A DNA stretch of 64,000 nucleotides from contig JAETRR010000006.1 of assembly GCA_021770065.1 (NCBI GenBank), forward strand, positions 1 to 64,000, written 5' to 3'. Shown here one piece after another: positions 1-9,057 of the stretch (position 1 is the stretch's first letter; every line of letters starts with the position of its first letter). The translations under genes and the position numbers were made by a program. This stretch comes from Lachnoclostridium sp. (GTDB lineage Bacteria > Bacillota > Clostridia > Lachnospirales > Lachnospiraceae). The notes beneath the pieces were generated by a model. It was not told the origin of the DNA. It saw only the letters and a program-made list of their open reading frames with translations, and searched no databases.

Positions 1-1227
1 AAGATGCTGTACTTGAAAAGAAGCGCAAGGAGAGAGGAAGAACTTTTACAGATTATCCGGGAGCTGTACGAGAGGAAGCTTTCCCGGCAGGAGGACAGGG
101 TCGTTCAGAGCAGGGACAGCCTTGGAAATGACCAAAAAATTCATCAAGCCATACAGGAAAACAGAGACAGCGTCGGAAATGAGCGGCACCTTCATCATCT
201 GATACAGGAAGAACATCTTACACAGAAAGAACATCTCATACAGGAAGAAATCCTGGATAAGCTGCAGAACCAGCTGAAAAGAGAGTTACTGTTTTTTGCA
301 GAAGAACAGGCTTTGTCAGAGAAAAAGACAGGGAAACGTGAGGGAAAACACACCGAAGATCACACAGGAGAGTACACAGGAAACAATACAGAGAAACGGA
401 TCGAAGAGATACTGTATCGGCTGGAGCGAAAAAGCCTGCCGGAGGAATTCTTTCTGACAGAGGAGGAGCGCCGTGAGACATCCCTGCAGCTTGGCCGTCT
501 TATACACACACAGAGAACAAAAGCTCAAAGTCTGGGATTGGAATTAGAACTCTGGGAAGCTGGAAGTTTTGGCAGGAATCATATAAGTCTGGACGGCCGG
601 AAAGCCGGAGGAAGCACTCAGAAGATGCTGTACCTAAAAAGAAGCATAAGGAGAGAGGAAAAATTTCTGCAGATTTTCCGGAATCTGTATGGGAGAAGGT
701 TTTTAAAGCTCACAGAAGAACAAGAGCCGCCAAAGACAGGGACAGAAAAAAGAATCATAGACAAAGAGGTGCGGTACCGGCCGGAAAGCCCGAATCTGCT
801 GCGCCGGATATGGAAAGAAAGCGGACCGAAAACAGAATTGCGGATGTTGAAGGACAGGCTTTCGGAATATACAACTACCTGGAAGGTGGAAAACCGGAAA
901 ATTGCAGATGCACAGATGGAGCTTCGAAAAGAACAGATACATTTCAAAAGCCGGGAAGACCAGATTGTTCAAAAGGAGCGGACGGCAGAGAAGGTGCTGC
1001 TTAAGAAAGAAACAGTTCTTGTCCAAAAGAGCGTGGAAGAACAGGAAAACAGGATTCATGTTCTTCAGGAGGAACTGCAGAGACAGAAAAAAGAGATGGA
1101 GGATCTGGCAGGAAAGATATCCAGGCAGCCTTCTCTTTCTGCAGTGAATCCGGAACATCTTACAGAGCGGGTTTTGCGGGAGATGCAGAAGCAGTTTCGC
1201 CTTGAGAAAATAAGAAGAGGAATGTAA
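1..1227 (+). CDS. Coiled-coil CIS-locus protein, 5' end cut by window
   Basis: Very charged, Glu/Lys/Arg/Gln-rich protein with long predicted helical and coiled-coil stretches and no membrane segment. The first codon in the window is AAG followed by ATG; the same Lys-Met-Leu-Tyr-Leu-Lys-Arg-Ser string recurs inside the protein from base 622, where it is clearly not a start. The real gene therefore probably extends upstream of base 1, with 407 residues visible after that Met. The stop lies 12 bases before the CIS tube protein, so it belongs to the CIS operon. I do not recognise a family. By position and composition it could be an assembly, chaperone-like or tape-measure-type helical component, but that is a guess. 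Confidence 0.7.
   Translation, partial: KMLYLKRSARREEELLQIIRELYERKLSRQEDRVVQSRDSLGNDQKIHQAIQENRDSVGNERHLHHLIQEEHLTQKEHLIQEEILDKLQNQLKRELLFFAEEQALSEKKTGKREGKHTEDHTGEYTGNNTEKRIEEILYRLERKSLPEEFFLTEEERRETSLQLGRLIHTQRTKAQSLGLELELWEAGSFGRNHISLDGRKAGGSTQKMLYLKRSIRREEKFLQIFRNLYGRRFLKLTEEQEPPKTGTEKRIIDKEVRYRPESPNLLRRIWKESGPKTELRMLKDRLSEYTTTWKVENRKIADAQMELRKEQIHFKSREDQIVQKERTAEKVLLKKETVLVQKSVEEQENRIHVLQEELQRQKKEMEDLAGKISRQPSLSAVNPEHLTERVLREMQKQFRLEKIRRGM
622..681 (+). repeat. Second copy of a 60-bp coding repeat (first copy 1-60)
   Basis: Bases 622-681 closely match bases 1-60, differing at about ten positions, at a 621-bp (207-codon) offset that keeps the reading frame. The encoded module of about 27 residues begins MLYLKRS and ends near LYGRR or LYERK. 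It marks an internal duplication in the coiled-coil protein and suggests more copies upstream of the window. Confidence 0.75.
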
Positions 1228-1239
1228 GGAGGCAGAATC

Positions 1240-1869
1240 ATGGGATTTGAGACAGCAAAACTGGAAGTAGAAAACGGAAAAAAAATCCCGGTCCTATTTA
1301 ATCCGTCCGAGTACAATTTGTCCAAAAGTGTCAGTTATACGGACAAAAAGGTTCTTGGCATGAATAATCCCTTCCTTCAGTTCATATCAGGAGAAGCAGA
1401 AAACCTCAAAATCACTCTGATGTTTGATACCTATGAACCTCCTGGCAGAAATTCGAAGAAGGAGGGCGGAAAGGACGTCCGTCTGGAGACAAAAAAAGTG
1501 GCTTCCCTTCTGGAAATCGATCCTGCCAGGCACCGGCCGCCCATTGTGACTTTTCATTATGGCTCCCTCCATTTTGAGGGAGTGGTGACGGATGTCACGC
1601 AGAACTTTACCATGTTTTTGGGAGACGGGCGGCCTGTAAGGGCAAAGCTTGAGGTAACCTTCCGCTCTACAGGGAAGTCCAGGCAGGAACCCCTGGAATC
1701 CCCGGATCGGACCAAGTGCAGGATCCTTCAGGAGGGGCAGCAGCTCTGGCAGTTTGCCTGGGAGGAGTACGGAGATCCGCAGATGTGGAAATTAATTGCC
1801 AGAGCCAATCAGATTAGGAATCCTCTGGAGATAGAACCGGGAAGAGCGCTTAAGGTGCCGGCAGTCTAA
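1240..1869 (+). CDS. CIS tube / LysM-domain protein (Pvc7/Afp7-like)
   Basis: 209-residue protein resembling the CIS tube/LysM family that links the inner tube to the baseplate hub in phage-tail-like particles. The N-terminal 150 residues contain the family-type pattern of a short strand, then VLFNPSEY (about residues 19-26), then LKITLMFDTYE (about 59-69) and a GVVTDV segment. The C-terminus, starting at LWQFAWEEYGDP and ending in a GRALKVP motif, is a LysM-like fold of about 45 residues. AAGGAGG lies just before the ATG. It is followed by the hub and spike genes, the order typical of extracellular CIS loci. Confidence 0.88.
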   Translation: MGFETAKLEVENGKKIPVLFNPSEYNLSKSVSYTDKKVLGMNNPFLQFISGEAENLKITLMFDTYEPPGRNSKKEGGKDVRLETKKVASLLEIDPARHRPPIVTFHYGSLHFEGVVTDVTQNFTMFLGDGRPVRAKLEVTFRSTGKSRQEPLESPDRTKCRILQEGQQLWQFAWEEYGDPQMWKLIARANQIRNPLEIEPGRALKVPAV

Positions 1870-1888
1870 GCGGCAGGGAGAGAGTATT

Positions 1889-2950
1889 ATGGCCAGCATG
1901 GATACGCTGCAGAAAAAATACGGAAATTTTATGACCCCTGATTTCAGAATTAAAGTGGATGGGGTGGATGCGGCAAAGAGCCTGAATCTTCGCCTGGATA
2001 ATGTGAAGGTAAAGCTTTCTATGGATGCCGCCGGTTCCCTCTCTTTTGATATCCTCAATGCCTATGATTTAGAGGGACGCTGCTTTAAGAGTAATATAAA
2101 AAAGGTTTTTCTGCCGGGCAGCCGGATAACGGCCGAGATGGGATATGCCGGAAACCTGGAAAGCGTTTTTAAGGGGTATATCCATACAGTGAATTATGAG
2201 TATACGGATGTTCCCATGCTGACAGTTACCGGACTTGATGTAATCCGGTTGATGCAGGAGAATGAAGGTCTTCCCAGAAGCTATCAGGATATGAACGGCA
2301 CCGATGTTTTTAAAGAGATTATGAAAAAGTATGCAGGGCTCTGCCCGGCATCCGACATCAAGGCAGATGCATCGCAGGCAGCAAAACAGCCCATTATCAC
2401 TCAGAAAGAAAATGACTATCAGTTCATCCGGAATACACTCTGCGCTATGGAATGCCGGGATTTTTACGTATTGGACGGGAAAGCCTATTTTGTAGATACA
2501 AATGCAAAAAAGACAGAGATTCTGTCTATGGAATGGGGAAAGGATCTTCTCTCCTTCTCCTATGAAAAAAACTATCTCCACAAAAAATTGATGGTGTTGT
2601 CTTCGGATAAGGATAATGAAGTAAAAAAGATCATGTATTCTACGGCCGTTACCGGAAAAAAACAGAAAACCGTTCTGTCTTCCCCGGTGATCAAAAATAT
2701 CTCCATGGATTCCAAGGGTACAATGCAGGATGCCAAGATGCAGGCGGGAAAGGCGGCGGCAGAGGAGAAAAAGCAGAGCCTGCGCTGTACGGGAACCTGT
2801 ATCGGGATTCCGGAGCTTGTTCCGGGGAAAAGCCTGACGCTTAAGAAGCTGGATGGCGATCTGGACGGAACGTATGAGATTCTTACTGTAGAGCAGTCGG
2901 CAGGGAGTGACGGCTTTGTGACACAATTTGAATTGGGAGGGAAGCTGTAG
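1889..2950 (+). CDS. Phage late control gpD-like hub protein
   Basis: 353-residue protein of the phage late-control gene D / gp27-like hub family, the N-terminal half of a VgrG-type spike complex. Visible features are the opening PDFRIKVDG strand, a paired beta-barrel region (about residues 30-120, with FKGYIHTVNYEYTD) and a C-terminal barrel with the PELVPGKSLTLKKLDG motif near residues 310-325. It abuts the gpV-like spike gene: its stop codon directly precedes the next ATG, so the two are translationally coupled and together replace a fused VgrG. It should act as the trimeric hub at the centre of the baseplate. Confidence 0.88.
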   Translation: MASMDTLQKKYGNFMTPDFRIKVDGVDAAKSLNLRLDNVKVKLSMDAAGSLSFDILNAYDLEGRCFKSNIKKVFLPGSRITAEMGYAGNLESVFKGYIHTVNYEYTDVPMLTVTGLDVIRLMQENEGLPRSYQDMNGTDVFKEIMKKYAGLCPASDIKADASQAAKQPIITQKENDYQFIRNTLCAMECRDFYVLDGKAYFVDTNAKKTEILSMEWGKDLLSFSYEKNYLHKKLMVLSSDKDNEVKKIMYSTAVTGKKQKTVLSSPVIKNISMDSKGTMQDAKMQAGKAAAEEKKQSLRCTGTCIGIPELVPGKSLTLKKLDGDLDGTYEILTVEQSAGSDGFVTQFELGGKL

Positions 2951-3736
2951 ATGAGTTTTATAACGGAGGTTCTGTCTGCCGCGGCTCAGGAGAATACGCC
3001 CCAGAGCAGGCAGCGGACGTCAGAGCTTGCTCTGGCCGTGGTGAAAGAAAACTGGAATGATCAGTTTCCGGGCCGTGTGAAAGTGGAATATGTGCTGGGA
3101 GAAGAGGGGAAATATCTTTCGGACTGGATACGCGTTCTCCAGCCCTATGCGGCAAAGGAGTATGGAGCATATGTGCTTCCGGAGATTGGAAGCGAGGTTC
3201 TTGTGGCTTTCGTATCCGGGGACAGGGACTGTGCAGTTGTAATAGGCTGTCTGTATAACGGTGAGAATAAGCTGCCTCCTGATGTGGCGGATAAGGACAA
3301 CAATGTGAAGTTTTTTAAAACCCGGGGAGGCCATGAAATCAGGCTCAGTGAGGAGAAGGGGAAAGAAAAGATAGAGATTAAGACGCCGGGAGAACTATCC
3401 GTCACACTGGATGATGAGAACCAGAAAGCAGAACTGCGGGACAAATCCGGGAACAATCAGATCCTTCTGGATGCAAAGAACAAACAGGTATCAGTGAAAG
3501 GGGAAAAAAAGCTGGAACTGGAATGCGGAGGGTTGAAAGTTCTTCTGGACGGAAACACAAAAAAGCTGGAGATTTCGGCAGATCAGATATCCGTAAACGG
3601 AAAGCAGAGCCTGGAGCTTACCAGCCAGAGCCTGAAGGCAGAGGGCTCCATGACAGAACTGAAAGCAAAAGGAACCATGAAAATAGAGGCTTCCGGCATA
3701 GCGCAGATAAAGGGAGCCATGCTGAAGCTGAATTAA
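2951..3736 (+). CDS. Baseplate assembly protein V-like central spike
   Basis: 261-residue gpV/gp5-type spike. Residues about 30-100 form the OB-fold: GRVKVEYVLGEEGKYLSDW, then EVLVAFVSGDRDCAVVIGCLYN. The C-terminal half is a run of short strands repeating D-x-x-x-K/N with Val, Leu and Ile (about 140-261), the pattern of a triple-stranded beta-helix needle. The ATG follows the hub stop without a gap; GGAGGG lies nine bases upstream. A PAAR-like cap for this needle is encoded far downstream at 20612 rather than next door. Confidence 0.9.
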   Translation: MSFITEVLSAAAQENTPQSRQRTSELALAVVKENWNDQFPGRVKVEYVLGEEGKYLSDWIRVLQPYAAKEYGAYVLPEIGSEVLVAFVSGDRDCAVVIGCLYNGENKLPPDVADKDNNVKFFKTRGGHEIRLSEEKGKEKIEIKTPGELSVTLDDENQKAELRDKSGNNQILLDAKNKQVSVKGEKKLELECGGLKVLLDGNTKKLEISADQISVNGKQSLELTSQSLKAEGSMTELKAKGTMKIEASGIAQIKGAMLKLN

Positions 3737-3757
3737 GGAATGGGAAAGGAAGCGCTT

Positions 3758-4171
3758 ATGGCCGGAGAATACGGGAAAGAATTTCTGGGGACAGGCTTTG
3801 GTTTTCCCCTCGGGGTTCATGAGGTTACAGGAAGATTCCGGATGAGCAGCGGGGAGGAAAGCATCCGCGAGTCGATTGAGGTGATCTTGATGACGGAAAA
3901 AGGTGAACGGGCCATGCGCCCCGAATTCGGCTGCGGATTAAAAAAATACGTATATGAAACCATGGATTACGGCACATTGGTACGCATACAGGATGAAGTA
4001 AAGGCGGCTTTGGATCGGTGGGAACCACGGATCACGGATGTAGATGTGGAGGCGGAGCCTTCCGAAGGGCAGGATAATCGGATAGAAATTAAGATTTCCT
4101 GCCGGATAAGAAGCACAAACAGCCCTTATAATATGGTATTTCCTTTTTATATGCATGAGGGGTTTATGTAG
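3758..4171 (+). CDS. Baseplate wedge protein, GPW/gp25 family
   Basis: 137-residue gp25-type lysozyme-like wedge protein. The hallmark is the central ERAMRPEFGCGLKKYVYE motif (about residues 45-62), preceded by IRESIEVILMTEKGER. An ATG at 3740 sits directly on the AAGGA and has no spacing, whereas the ATG at 3758 has GGAAAGG at good distance, so I place the start at 3758. It connects the baseplate inner ring to the sheath and precedes the two J-type wedge genes, as in other contractile tails. Confidence 0.9.
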   Translation: MAGEYGKEFLGTGFGFPLGVHEVTGRFRMSSGEESIRESIEVILMTEKGERAMRPEFGCGLKKYVYETMDYGTLVRIQDEVKAALDRWEPRITDVDVEAEPSEGQDNRIEIKISCRIRSTNSPYNMVFPFYMHEGFM

Positions 4172-4196
4172 GAGAGGCAGAGGATACGGAGGCTTT

Positions 4197-7100
4197 ATGA
4201 AAACACCGGAACTGGACAGAAGAACAAAATGGGATATCCTGGACGAGCTTGGCAGACTTTCGGAAGCTTATGTACCGGAATGGCGTTTTGATCCGGAAAA
4301 CCCGGATGCCGGAACGGCACTGGCGGTGATATATGGAGAAATGTTAGAAGATGTCTATAGAAAATATAATCAGCTGCCCGTGAAAAATACGCTGGAGTTT
4401 TTCCGTGAGATTAATACGTCCCAGAGGGCGGCACAGCCGTCTTCCGGATATGCTTCTTTCGGGCTGGTAAATCATGAGGTGGAAGGAACGGAACTGCGAA
4501 AGGGAACCCGCCTTCTGGGAAGCGTTCCTGAATCCGGAGATATGGATGTGACATTTGAAACAGTAAATGACGTGTATGTGACGCCGGCCGGGATAGAGGA
4601 GGTATATCAGATCCTTCCGGGGGAGGACGGCATTTATCATGCATACAGCCGGGTAAATCCGGAAGAAGAATTCACACTGCCCTTCTCCTTTTTCCAGAGA
4701 AGGACAGAAAATGAACAGCAGCATGTTCTTTATCTTGCCCATGAATATCTTCTGCGTATGGATAAAGAGGGGCTGATTTCCCTTGCCTTCACAGATCCGC
4801 ATGGTAAAGCCGTCGATCCGGAACTTTTGCAGAAGCTTGCGGATCCTCATAGAATGGAATACGCCTATTCTACGGAAGAAGGCTTTGAGACTTTTGAAAA
4901 CGCCGAAGTAAGGGAAGGGATGATTTGCCTTAAAAAGGCAGCCGGGCAGCCGCCTTCGGCCCGGCAGGAGCGAGAGGGAAGGGAGCTTTACTGGCTTCGT
5001 ATTATCTGCAGGGATGTGCATTCCGCAGAGGAACTTGCAGTGTCCGGCATGTTCCTTCTGGCAGAGGGTGAAAATCTGCAGCCGGAATTGATTCTGGCAG
5101 GGGGAGTAGAGCAGGAAAAGGCGAGGTTCCTTCCCTTTGGAGAGCAGATGGGACTGTATGAAGAGGTTTATTTTGCTTCGGAGCAGGCTTTTTCCCAGAA
5201 GGGCGCGCAGATTACGCTTTCTTTCCGCCTTGACTTTATGAAAATTCCCTCGGACACCTACGGACAGAAGCAGGTAGACTGGAAATTCATTATGAAGCGG
5301 GAAGACTTTATTCCGGATCCGGAATATAATATCGAGATTGCCCAGGTTATCTGGGAATATTTTAACGGAAATGACTGGAGGAGGCTTCCGGAAAGCCGCT
5401 CTTATGAAAAGGTGTTTTCTCCGGCGCCCGGAACCCTGGGCAGACGGATGGAGCTGTCTTTTCTCTGTCCGATGGATATGGAACCTGTGCTTGTCTCCTC
5501 CGCGCGCTCCTGCTATATCCGGGCAAGGATTACGAAAATGGACAATATGTACCGCTGGAACGGGCAGTATATTGCTCCCGTGCTTGGCGATATGCGGGTT
5601 TCATTTTCTTATGAGCGGCCTTATCAGGTTCCGGATTTGGCTGTCATAGAAAATAACAAAGAAAAATCCGTGCTTAAAAAAAGGGAATTGACAGAGATAC
5701 AAGGCATTCTGCACCCGTTCCTCCGGCTGAAGGAAGAGGAGGATACCCTTTATCTTAGTCTTTCACACCCCATCGATCGGGGACCGGTAAGATACTATAT
5801 CCGCCTGCAGGAATATCCGCTTCAAAATAAGTCAGAACAGGGACTAAGACTTGAATATCTCAGTGAGAAAGGCTGGAAGGAACTGCCTGTCATAGACGGG
5901 ACAGCGGGATTCCGTAAAACCGGGATGCTGACCATATTTGGAAATTCCGATTTTGCCAGAAAAAAGTTCTGGGGCAGAGAAGGCTGCTGGATACGGATCC
6001 GGAGGACAGAAGCGCAGCTTTCACCAAAGCTTACAGGCCTTTATGGGAATACCACAGAGATTCTGGCAGTAGAGACAAAGGAAGCGGAATATTTTTCCAT
6101 AGAACCCAATCAGAAGAATGCTTTCTTTACACTTACAGAGAGTAATATTTACGATCTGGAGGTCTGGGTGAGGGAGGATGCGCTGGCAGGAAATCCGGAA
6201 CAGCTGGAAAAATTGAAAGAAAGCTATGAAATCCGGGAAGAGAAAGCAGAAGGCGGCGTGGACTTAGAAATTTTTGTCCGCTGGAAGGAAGCAGACAGCT
6301 TTTCCGCCTCCGGCCCGGAGGACAGGCATTTCGTCATTGACAAAAATCAGGGAATCCTTAAGTTTTCGGATGGAGTCTTTGGAAAAATCCCGGATGCAGG
6401 CGATGGGGAGACCATTATAGTACGGTATACTTTCGGCGGCGGGAGAGCCGGGAATCTTCCAAAAGGAAGCATCCAGAGGATGAACGACAGCATCGGATAT
6501 GTCAGCCATGTCAGGAATCCTGTTCCCACAGTGGGAGGAACTGACAGGGAAAGCGTGGAACAGGCCATATGGAGAAAAAGCAGGGCGCTCTGCCACAGGG
6601 AGCGGGCCATAACAAGACGGGATTATGAAGCGCTTGCTATGGAATCGGCCGGAAATATAGTCCGCGCAAAATGTTATGCCAATTGCTTTCGGGATGGAAG
6701 CAGCAGGCCCGGGCATTTAAGCATTGTCCTCCTGCTTGACAGCCACTATGAAAATCAGGAAGCTTTTGAGGAAGTAAAATGCAGGTGCATGGAAAACCTC
6801 TGCGGAAAGGTTCCGGATTTTTTGATGGAGCAGGAGAGAATCCATATACTTCCGCCGGATTTTGTGGAATTTACTGTGAAGGCGCAGGTACATACAGAAG
6901 ATATCAATCAGATTCTGGATACCCGCAGACGGATTCTGGAGCAGTTAAAAGCATTTTTCCATCCTCTCACAGGTAATTTTCATGGGCACGGATGGCAGAT
7001 AGGGGAAATTCCCAACCAGATGCAGATCCTGAATCTGCTTCGGAATGTTCCAGGAGTCCTGGGAATAGACAGGCTCCGGCTTCTGGCAGTAATTAGAAAA

Positions 7101-7211
7101 AACGGGCAGGTAAGAGAAGCAGGGCCTGAGGAACTGGAAAAAATGAAATTTGCAGCTGCAGCCGGCAGTAACTTTGAAATAGACATTACGGCAGGAGGTA
7201 ATACGGAGTGA
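4197..7211 (+). CDS. Baseplate J-type wedge protein 1 (Pvc11-like)
   Basis: 1004-residue baseplate wedge protein of the P2 gpJ/T4 gp6 group found as the first of a pair in CIS loci. The N-terminus (WRFDPENPDAGTALAVIYGEM, about residues 22-42) and the C-terminal ITRRDYEALA segment (about 810-820) are typical. A GPEDRHF motif followed by FSDGVFGKIP near residue 705 is shared with the next gene. The start is set at 4197 because ACGGAGG precedes it by five bases; the upstream ATG at 4155 lies inside the gp25 gene and lacks a ribosome site. About 1000 residues is long for gpJ but normal for CIS versions. Confidence 0.88.
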   Translation: MKTPELDRRTKWDILDELGRLSEAYVPEWRFDPENPDAGTALAVIYGEMLEDVYRKYNQLPVKNTLEFFREINTSQRAAQPSSGYASFGLVNHEVEGTELRKGTRLLGSVPESGDMDVTFETVNDVYVTPAGIEEVYQILPGEDGIYHAYSRVNPEEEFTLPFSFFQRRTENEQQHVLYLAHEYLLRMDKEGLISLAFTDPHGKAVDPELLQKLADPHRMEYAYSTEEGFETFENAEVREGMICLKKAAGQPPSARQEREGRELYWLRIICRDVHSAEELAVSGMFLLAEGENLQPELILAGGVEQEKARFLPFGEQMGLYEEVYFASEQAFSQKGAQITLSFRLDFMKIPSDTYGQKQVDWKFIMKREDFIPDPEYNIEIAQVIWEYFNGNDWRRLPESRSYEKVFSPAPGTLGRRMELSFLCPMDMEPVLVSSARSCYIRARITKMDNMYRWNGQYIAPVLGDMRVSFSYERPYQVPDLAVIENNKEKSVLKKRELTEIQGILHPFLRLKEEEDTLYLSLSHPIDRGPVRYYIRLQEYPLQNKSEQGLRLEYLSEKGWKELPVIDGTAGFRKTGMLTIFGNSDFARKKFWGREGCWIRIRRTEAQLSPKLTGLYGNTTEILAVETKEAEYFSIEPNQKNAFFTLTESNIYDLEVWVREDALAGNPEQLEKLKESYEIREEKAEGGVDLEIFVRWKEADSFSASGPEDRHFVIDKNQGILKFSDGVFGKIPDAGDGETIIVRYTFGGGRAGNLPKGSIQRMNDSIGYVSHVRNPVPTVGGTDRESVEQAIWRKSRALCHRERAITRRDYEALAMESAGNIVRAKCYANCFRDGSSRPGHLSIVLLLDSHYENQEAFEEVKCRCMENLCGKVPDFLMEQERIHILPPDFVEFTVKAQVHTEDINQILDTRRRILEQLKAFFHPLTGNFHGHGWQIGEIPNQMQILNLLRNVPGVLGIDRLRLLAVIRKNGQVREAGPEELEKMKFAAAAGSNFEIDITAGGNTE

Positions 7212-9043
7212 TCCCTACGATTGATCTGGACAGAGAAAATTTTCAGGAAATCTTTGAAAAAGCAAAAAACCGTATTCCTGTGCTGTATCCGGAATGGACA
7301 AACTATAACACTGCGGATTCCGGGATTGCACTTCTGGAATTGCTTTCCTGGATGAAAGAAATGCAGGAATTTCATATGGATCAGATTGGGGATGGGCAGA
7401 AACAGGTTTATCTGAAGCTTTTGGGATTTCAGAGAAAGAAAAGGACGGCTGCAGAGACAATCGTACACTGTTTTGATGTGGAGAAAGAAGGGATTCTGGA
7501 GAGAGGAACCGGGTTTACGGCCGGCGATATAACCTTTGAATCCCAGGAGGAAGTATTACTGTATCCCGGAAAGCTGCTGGGGTACGGGGAAGAAACCCGG
7601 GAGGAGGGAAGATGCCGCAGGCTGAAGAAAGAACGCTCAAATCTGGGACTTTCGCTTTTCGGACGGAACCCTTCGGAAGGAAAAAACATCTGCTTCTTTT
7701 TTGATAAGGCCTTTGGGAAGGGGCATGTCTTCTCCATGCATTTTCTTTTAAGGGAGGATTATGAGGTCAGGAGGACTCCCATTCCTGCAGATGCAGATTT
7801 TATTCCGCTTGTGTCCCTGTCGTATTCGGTTTTTACAAAAGAGGGATGGATTGCCTGTGAGATATGCGGGGATGAAACCTTTGGTATGCTGCAGAGCGGA
7901 ATCGTCCGGCTTCAGATGCCGGATAAAGCGGCTCTGCCATGGGAAAACGGCTGTTATGCCCTTCGGATTATGCTGGAAGAAGGAGAATACGATATTCCGC
8001 CCGTACTGGAGTATCTGGATTTAAATCCCGTCCGCGTGCAGCAGGTAAAAGCCATCCAAAACGGGACAGAAGGCAGTGTGCTCGGGGTGGGAAACGGATT
8101 TCCCGGGCAGCGCTTTTGGCTGGGGACACAGGGAATTATCGGCAGCAGCGCTGAAATAGAAGTGGAGAATATTCTGAAAAAGGGAAGCTTTGAAAGGTGG
8201 GAATACGTAGATGACTTTTGGGGATCCGGTCCGGAGGACAGGCACTTTACAGTGGATGAAGCCCGGGATGAGATTTGCTTCGGTGACGGAATCTACGGAA
8301 TGGCTCCGGAGGGAGAAATCCGCTTCCTTTCCGGACGGCAGACGGAAGGAAAAGCCGGAAATATCAAGAAAGGACAGCTTCATTATGAGGGGACACAGGT
8401 AAAGTTCCAGGCAGTGAACGAAGCCAATGCCTATGGGGGAGAAGATCCGGAGAGCATTGAGGACTGCCAGAGAAGAATGAAGAAAAGCCTGAAAGAACGT
8501 GATTATGCCATGACGGATGCAGATTATGAACGGATGATCCGGGAAGTGCCGGGGCTTATGATTCACAGGACGAAGGTAATCCGGCAGAAGGAAGAACCGA
8601 ACACGGTTAATATGGTGGTAAAACCCTATTCCCCCGATTTTACAGGAAGTCTTCTTCCGGCATACCGCAGCAATATTATGCGCTATATGGAAAAAAGGCG
8701 GCTGCTGGGTACAAAATTTGTGATTTCCGATCCCGTCTATATTCCGATAACTCTGTATCTGAATCTGGAGCTTCTGGCTTATTACAGAGAGGCGAAAGAA
8801 AAGGCGGAGAAGGAATTGTACCGGTTTTTCAGAGAAAACCAGTCGGATTTTGGAAAACCTGTGCTGGGGAGCGCTGTGTACAGCTTTCTGGACAGTATGG
8901 ATTGTGTGAAAAGGATAGAAGCCATCAACCTGGACGCAGGAGGCGAAAGAGTGGAGCGCAATGCCGGCGGGGACGTGATTCTTCCCGCTAACGGCCTGGC
9001 ATATCTCAAGGAGATTCATGGCAGCTATTCCTATACAGGTTAG
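7208..9043 (+). CDS. Baseplate J-type wedge protein 2 (Pvc12-like)
   Basis: 611-residue putative baseplate assembly protein, partner of the preceding J-type protein. The N-terminus has WTNYNTADSGIALLELLSW (about residues 29-47), the middle has the shared GPEDRHF / CFGDGIYG motif near residue 340, and DADYERMIREVPG near 440-450 is the gpJ-type signature. Translation starts with GTG, whose TG forms part of the upstream TGA stop (four-base overlap); AGGAGG lies eight bases upstream. Coupling implies fixed stoichiometry of the two wedge proteins. Confidence 0.88.
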   Translation: MIPTIDLDRENFQEIFEKAKNRIPVLYPEWTNYNTADSGIALLELLSWMKEMQEFHMDQIGDGQKQVYLKLLGFQRKKRTAAETIVHCFDVEKEGILERGTGFTAGDITFESQEEVLLYPGKLLGYGEETREEGRCRRLKKERSNLGLSLFGRNPSEGKNICFFFDKAFGKGHVFSMHFLLREDYEVRRTPIPADADFIPLVSLSYSVFTKEGWIACEICGDETFGMLQSGIVRLQMPDKAALPWENGCYALRIMLEEGEYDIPPVLEYLDLNPVRVQQVKAIQNGTEGSVLGVGNGFPGQRFWLGTQGIIGSSAEIEVENILKKGSFERWEYVDDFWGSGPEDRHFTVDEARDEICFGDGIYGMAPEGEIRFLSGRQTEGKAGNIKKGQLHYEGTQVKFQAVNEANAYGGEDPESIEDCQRRMKKSLKERDYAMTDADYERMIREVPGLMIHRTKVIRQKEEPNTVNMVVKPYSPDFTGSLLPAYRSNIMRYMEKRRLLGTKFVISDPVYIPITLYLNLELLAYYREAKEKAEKELYRFFRENQSDFGKPVLGSAVYSFLDSMDCVKRIEAINLDAGGERVERNAGGDVILPANGLAYLKEIHGSYSYTG

Positions 9044-9057
9044 GAGAGAAGAAGGAC

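Noticed and set aside
2069-2926. Minus-strand open frame of 285 codons opposite the gpD-like hub gene
   Set aside because: Antisense to a conserved CIS gene, with composition typical of a shadow frame.
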